Part shown: in pieces, positions 59,355 to 64,000 of the stretch | Layout: each line of letters starts with the position of its first letter | Position numbering within the stretch: position 1 is the first letter of the stretch | NCBI GenBank assembly: GCA_946406115.1 | Contig: OX291550.1 | Location: 22,048,722-22,112,721, forward strand | Source: Apoda limacodes | Taxonomy: Eukaryota > Arthropoda > Insecta > Lepidoptera > Limacodidae | Reading direction: 5' to 3' | DNA: 64,000 nt | Notes under the pieces: model-generated | Database searches by the model: none | Seen by the model: only the letters and a program-made list of their open reading frames with translations | Told to the model about the DNA's origin: nothing | Position numbers and translations under genes: made by a program

Positions 59355-60516
59355 CCCACCCCATAGGTGCAGGTGTCCCCCAGGGCTCCGTGCTTTCCCC
59401 TCTGCTCTATTCTTTGTTTACGAACGACATTCCCCGTCCGTCGAACGTCAATGTGGCGCTCTTCGCGGACGATACGGCGCTCTACTGTTCTCACCGACAC
59501 GTCCGTCGAATAAGCCTGGCCCTCCAATCTGCAGCCAACGCCTTAGGCGATTGGTTCCGGAAGTGGAGAATCGAAGTTAACCCTGAGAAAAGTGCAGCAG
59601 TGCACTTCGCCCGGGGTAAAACATCGATAAAGGCCACTAGACAACTCACTCCAGTACACCTATATGGCCAACCCATTCCGTGGGTAAAAAGGGTCAAATA
59701 CCTAGGAGTCACTTTAGACTCTCGTCTCAATTTCAGAGCCCACATTAAAAGAGTAAGAGACCGAGCAGCCTTCGTTCTCGGTCGCCTTAAGCCAATGTTA
59801 AACAAGTACAGTAAAATGTCTCTTAGAAATAAGGTGACGCTTTACAAAACTTATATTCGGCCCATACTCACATATGCGAGCGTAGCGTTTGGTCACACCA
59901 ACACTACTTCCTTTCAAGTCTTACAAAATCGCTTTATGCGAGGCGCAGTCGGCGCCCCGTACTATATGCGTAACATCGATCTCCATAGCGATTTCGAGCT
60001 ACCGTCCTTAAATTCCATCATTAAAGATGCGTCTAAACGCTACTTTGAGTCGGCAGCCCTCAACCCCAATCCCCTAATTAGGCAAGCTATAAACTACGCC
60101 CCCAATAGAGGGGCGATGGGGAAGATGAGATCACCAGCAGGCTCAGAGCTCAAGCGCCTTCCGCGCCCGCGTCCGCGAACACAGTTTATACAAATATATA
60201 CAAAATACGGAACACTAGACAGTTTAGTTTTCACACACACACACACTCGAGCGCGCGGGTATACTAGGTTCACTAATATAGCCGGGCGCTTTGACTAGTC
60301 AGATTTAAATAATAATAGGCGAGGGCTGAAGAGTTTCTTGCCGTTTCTTCTCTTCAAAACGCCTTTGCTATTTTCCGAAACGGCGGTAAAAATTAGTCAG
60401 TTTTAGGAGCGGTTGCCCAAGCCGAGGCCAGGACACCCTTGCGCAAACCGCCCCAATTTTTCGCTGAAGAGTGCAAGCAGCACCGCAGCAAAAGTTAGTC
60501 CGCGTGTTAAAAAAAA
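59355..60516 (+). mobile_element. 5'-truncated jockey-like LINE with poly-A tail
   Basis: The inserted 1,162 bp begin inside the reverse transcriptase frame (IGAGVPQGSVLSP), end in a poly-A tail (A run at 60509-60517), and are flanked by perfect 15-bp repeats. This is the signature of target-primed reverse transcription that stopped early. Removing the insert and one repeat leaves a continuous pre-insertion site. Confidence 0.9.
59357..60298 (+). pseudogene. reverse transcriptase C-terminal half of a jockey-like LINE
   Basis: The frame is open from the truncation point to a TAG at 60296-60298. It shows the GVPQGSVLSPLLYSLFTNDI block, the catalytic FADDTALY (FADD at 59462-59473), then KWRIEVNPEKSAAVHF, VKYLGVTLDSRLNFRAHI (thumb) and LRNKVTLYKTYIRPILTYAS, as in jockey-clade enzymes. 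Fingers, motif A, the APE endonuclease and ORF1 are absent because of truncation. The last 40 or so residues (THTHTRARGYTRF, over a CA repeat) do not fit the family and may be a shifted or extended end. No inner frameshift is seen in the conserved part, so the copy is young, but it cannot act on its own. Confidence 0.85.
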
Positions 60517-60531
60517 ACATACTTCTTTATC
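60517..60531. repeat. right target-site duplication of the LINE
   Basis: A perfect copy of 59340-59354 directly after the poly-A tail. Confidence 0.9.
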
Positions 60532-60810
60532 GTACAAGTAGAGCGCGCGCGGTGGGTTCAATGACAATGAATCATATCGCCCGTGGGTTTTATGAACTAA
60601 CGCTTTGCCTTAAAATTTACAAAGAAAAAGCCCATGGGAGTAATTAAGGTCAAAGCTCACACTTTACCAGCACGTAATGACACTATTTACGAGTATATGT
60701 GATAAAAAAATGTTCTTTCATCGATGTACATCATATTTAAGTTTGAAATAATAAAAAAAATTACCTAGGAACCTAAATTAATTACCTCAAATTAACGATT
60801 GTCATATTTT

Positions 60811-61393
60811 TAGGTTTCCGTAGCCAAACGGCAGAAAACGGAACCCTTATAGATTCGTCATATCTGTCTGTCTGTCCGTCCGTATGTCACAGCCACTTTT
60901 TTCCGAAACTATAAGAACTATACTGTTGAAACTTGGTAAATAGATATATTCTATGAACCGCATCTAGATTTTCACACAAAAATAGAGAAAAAACAATCAA
61001 TTTTTGGGGTTCCCCCTTTTTAGAACTGAAACTGAACTGAAATTTTTTTTTTTCATTAAACCCGTGTGGGTTATCTATGGATAAGTCTTCATAAATGATA
61101 TTTAGGTTTCTAATATCATATTTATCTAAACTAAATAGTTTTCGCGAGAGACACTTCCAAAGTGGTAAAATGGGGACACATGTAACTTCCTAAATAAGAG
61201 AATAATAAAACTAAAAAAAATATATGATGTACATTACTATGCAAACGAGATATAGTAAGTAGTTTTTTTATATTACGTCATAAATAGTAAGCCGCAATTT
61301 ACCATTCATTCAATCATGTTTGTAGATTACATAAATGGTGGTAGGTACGGACCCTCGGGGCGCGAGTCCAACTCGCACTTGGCCGATTTTTCT
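60811..61393 (-). mobile_element. long relative of the inverted-terminus repeat, reverse orientation
   Basis: On the plus strand it starts TAGGTTTCCGTAGCCAAACG and AAAACGGAACCCTTATAG, has a (CTGT)n tract at about 60866-60886, and ends GCGAGTCCAACTCGCACTTG then GGCCGATTTTT, the reverse complement of the left end of 51315-51611. The interior differs from the shorter forms, so it may be the more complete parent. Confidence 0.65.
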
Positions 61394-61579
61394 TTAATCG
61401 TGTTGTAAAATATTGCTTCTTGCCGAATCTCATAAGTCAACGGGAATATACTCCTATATAAGTTTGCATTATGGCCGTATTTTTGGATTTTACCTTACAG
61501 TAGAAGTATTTGTTTCTATTTCACATTGATACATTTAGACGTTTCTGAAAATAAGATAGTTATTATAGCTACAAATCAA

Positions 61580-61773
61580 CAATTTTTGGATTGTCCTTCT
61601 ACATAGACAATACTTCTTCCCAAATTTTACGATTTACATTTACAACTCGAAGGGTACTTTAGTATTTGATACCTTCACGCGTTTCTGAGAAAATAGATCA
61701 TGACAGACAGACATACAAACGATCAGCGATGTGATCCTATAAAGGTTCTGTTTTTACTTTTGAGATACGATAC
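61580..61773 (-). repeat. CTGT-bearing repeat, copy 2, reverse of 7785-8345
   Basis: It holds GATACCTTCACGCGTTTCTG, a short CAGACAGACA tract and GATCCTATAAAGGTTCTGTT then ACTTTTGAGATACG, the reverse complement of the left part of 7785-8345. Confidence 0.6.
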
Positions 61774-63269
61774 CCCAAAAAATTATGAGATCACTCCGAT
61801 ATTAGTCTGTCGATCCGTTTATCTTTCACAATCCTTTATCTCGGAATCAGTTTGAAATAGAAACAACGCGCGTCTTTACATTAGTGTATAGCAATCGTTG
61901 CGTTCAAACTTAAAAACAGTTTCTCTTCTAAGTTTTTTTTTAAAAATTCTTTAACTTCTTAGAACGGCTATTAATTTGCCTAAACTATGAAACTTTTTTA
62001 CTTCAGTCTCTGTAACGGTCCACTGCAGGAGCAGATGTTTCTATGAAGAAGGAGACTTAGGCCATAATCCACCGCTCTGGCCTAGTGCACAAAGAAGATA
62101 GATACAGAACGCTCACTCTACCCCTGCAAACATACGTCCCATACATCCGAGGTCAAAGTAATCCCAAAGGCATTTTAAATACCTTGAGGTCGAATGTACG
62201 TAGCATCGTCCCTTGGGTAGAGCGAGTGCCAAAAAGACACATTAAAAAAATAAAAGGAAATAATAGAAAAAAAAATACCGCTATCATAACTATATGAACG
62301 CGCTGTTGCTAAATAAGTATTTATTATTTATTTATTTACGTTAAACCGAAGAACAATTTACGTGACATGAAAATATCAACCAACGGGCGCTGAAAAACAA
62401 TCTCGATCCACACAAAAACCCCTTTTTGTTTATATCAATGGTCTACCCTGATCAACGACTAGGGCTGGCGCTAAATGTATGGGTCGTATGCGTACGAGAC
62501 GGTACACAAGCCTAGTATGAAGTGAGCCTTTTGTATCTACCTATCTATTTTATGAACAGTGCAAATTAGTGGACTAAAAACGATTAATACACATTTATTT
62601 TTCTGTAAATCGAAACCTGATAACTATGAAAAGTGTCTTTTTAAACCTCATTTTTTGACATAGGTATTTGTATCAATTAAAAATATGATTTGTTTAACAA
62701 GCTATGCCTATCTGTAACATAAAATAATTTACTACCTCAAAACATTGGCGCGAAAACCTTTTTTTTTATTTGACCTTTTTTTTGCCACTCCTAGAGCCGT
62801 GACTTAGCAGGTTAGCACGACCCATGTTTTTTCTTCGCGAAATTCGTTCACAATGTAAATCGCATTCAGCTTACAACCTTTATGGTAAAGGCCGCGCTTT
62901 CAAATGTTAGTAATTATGGGGTAAATTGATGGCAACTTTTTGCCACTTTTATCGCTTAATTGCTAATTTTATGGTTTTGTTTGTGTATAGGACTTTCCGT
63001 CATCCAGAGAACACGAACACACTAATATGCCCCTAATAATGATATTCAAGCTCTTAAATCATTAATAATTTACAGATAAATAAAGTACCTATTTAAATGT
63101 ACCTACAAGTAGTATAATAAGTAGGTAAGTTTTTAACTGAAAATGATTGGTGGCTTTGGCCAATAACCACGGTTTATTACTGCACGATGGTTGGTACTAA
63201 GCAGCACACAGCATTGTATGTTTATTTATAACTATTTGATTATCGGCGTGGGACTCCTTAAATTATACT
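61774..63269. other. stretch without a recognised gene
   Basis: A SINE-like fragment (AGGCCATAATCCACCGCTCT, GGCCTAGTGCA at 62059-62089) precedes an unsupported 70-codon frame. Nothing else is recognised. Confidence 0.45.
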
Positions 63270-63493
63270 AATGAAGTTTTCTATAGCAAGCTATAGTTCG
63301 TTTAAACTCGGTTATAGTTATTTCCGCGGGAAGTTTTAAAATTTTTGGGATAAAATTTATCCTATTGCCTTTCCCGAAACTCAAAGTAGGTACCTCCATT
63401 TCAAATTTTATCTAAATAGGTTCAGCGTTTTAAGCGTGAAGAGGTAACAAACAGACAGACAGAGTTACTTTCGCATTTATAATATTTGTATAG
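63270..63493 (-). repeat. CTGT/CAGA-associated lepidopteran repeat, minus strand
   Basis: The plus strand reads CCGCGGGAAGTTTTAAAATT, TTTCCCGAAACTC, TTCAGCGTTTTAAGCGTGAA, GAGGTAACAAACAGACAGAC and TTACTTTCGCATTTATAATA: the reverse complement of the family at 44299-44500, with a fuller far end. Confidence 0.75.
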
Positions 63494-64000
63494 ATGTATG
63501 TTTAATCGTTTTTTTATTTAAACACCTTTAGGTATTCCTATACGTGCCTAACCTGTTATAAGTTAAAAACTTTGCTGTTAAGCTACTTTTTTACCTCTCA
63601 CCACAGACTATATATAATACTATATTAAAGTTAGTATTCGACTCAAAAGATGAGCTATAGTTATTATAAGTTTTAGAAGCCTCCGTCGATGTGTGTGGCA
63701 GCCTAGCCTAATCGAAGCCAAAGGTGAGACTAATCGAGATAATAATGGAATCAATAGATCTCAGTCACACAATGGATATTTATATCACTTTCACTGGAAA
63801 TCGATACACAACGTAAATACGATGATACTGAACTATAAAACGACCATGGTCTGATATTGCAAGACCAAAACAGTCTGTAGATTATAGTGTGATTAGATTA
63901 TTGCACGCGTGAAATAATGGATGGCAGTAGTGTTTCATAAAGAGTTGGTATCCCTCCGCATAATTTGTACACATAACAAAGAAGACTTTACAAGCAACTG
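63494..64000. other. stretch without a recognised gene at the window edge
   Basis: Nothing recognised. Confidence 0.5.

Noticed and set aside
59491..59805. 104-codon minus frame
   Set aside because: Antisense shadow of the LINE reverse transcriptase.
1..64000. search for viral, CRISPR, rRNA or multi-gene defence-like systems
   Set aside because: No gene cluster, viral hallmark protein, array of spaced direct repeats or rRNA segment was recognised. The only polymerase-like sequences are from retrotransposons.

Overview
The window is animal nuclear DNA, most likely from a moth or butterfly. It is strongly AT-rich, has no operon-like gene packing and no long open frames, and carries many interspersed repeat types that I recognise from lepidopteran genomes: tRNA-derived SINEs, a family ending in AGGGTTCCGTA/TACGGAACCCT inverted termini, CTGT/CAGA-microsatellite-associated elements, and a family around the motif CGGTCCGCCTGATGGTAAGCGG. 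These assignments come from memory of family motifs, not from a search. Species and chromosome cannot be told. Most of the window looks intergenic or intronic.

Host coding potential is thin. The best case is a two-exon gene on the minus strand (5640-5410 joined to 4393-4061). Its splice sites agree in phase, and it would encode about 187 residues with one membrane segment and a basic, coiled-coil-like tail. A candidate first exon with a signal peptide (2202/2235-2336), followed by a 34-nt candidate micro-exon (2437-2470), lies on the plus strand. Two small GC-richer ORFs (32609-32710 and 41882-42031) and a few open frames without a start are weaker.

The largest structure is a tandem duplication of a 6,766-bp unit (12424-19189 and 19190-25955). 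I could find no difference between the copies where I compared them. The unit has no convincing gene. It carries the 3' end of a decayed LINE, two copies of the inverted-terminus repeat and one copy of the CGGTCCGCC-type repeat. It is either a very recent duplication or an assembly error.

Right of it lies a decayed non-LTR retrotransposon (26479-29440). In order it has a C2H2 zinc finger, a reverse transcriptase with YLDD, a C-x-C-H-C zinc knuckle and a PD-(D/E)XK-like endonuclease. It is broken by frameshifts and stops, by loss of the motif A aspartate, and by a nested repeat. A second and much younger insertion, a 5'-truncated jockey-like LINE (59355-60516) with a poly-A tail and a perfect 15-bp target-site duplication, lies near the right end.

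The remaining DNA is a mosaic of SINE and MITE-like elements, perfect or near-perfect inverted repeats (4934-4989, 33706-33760, 43102-43212), a diverged tandem array with a period near 160-190 bp (52534-53130), and long AT-rich stretches in which I see nothing. No viral genome, CRISPR array, rRNA, convincing functional tRNA or multi-gene system was found.
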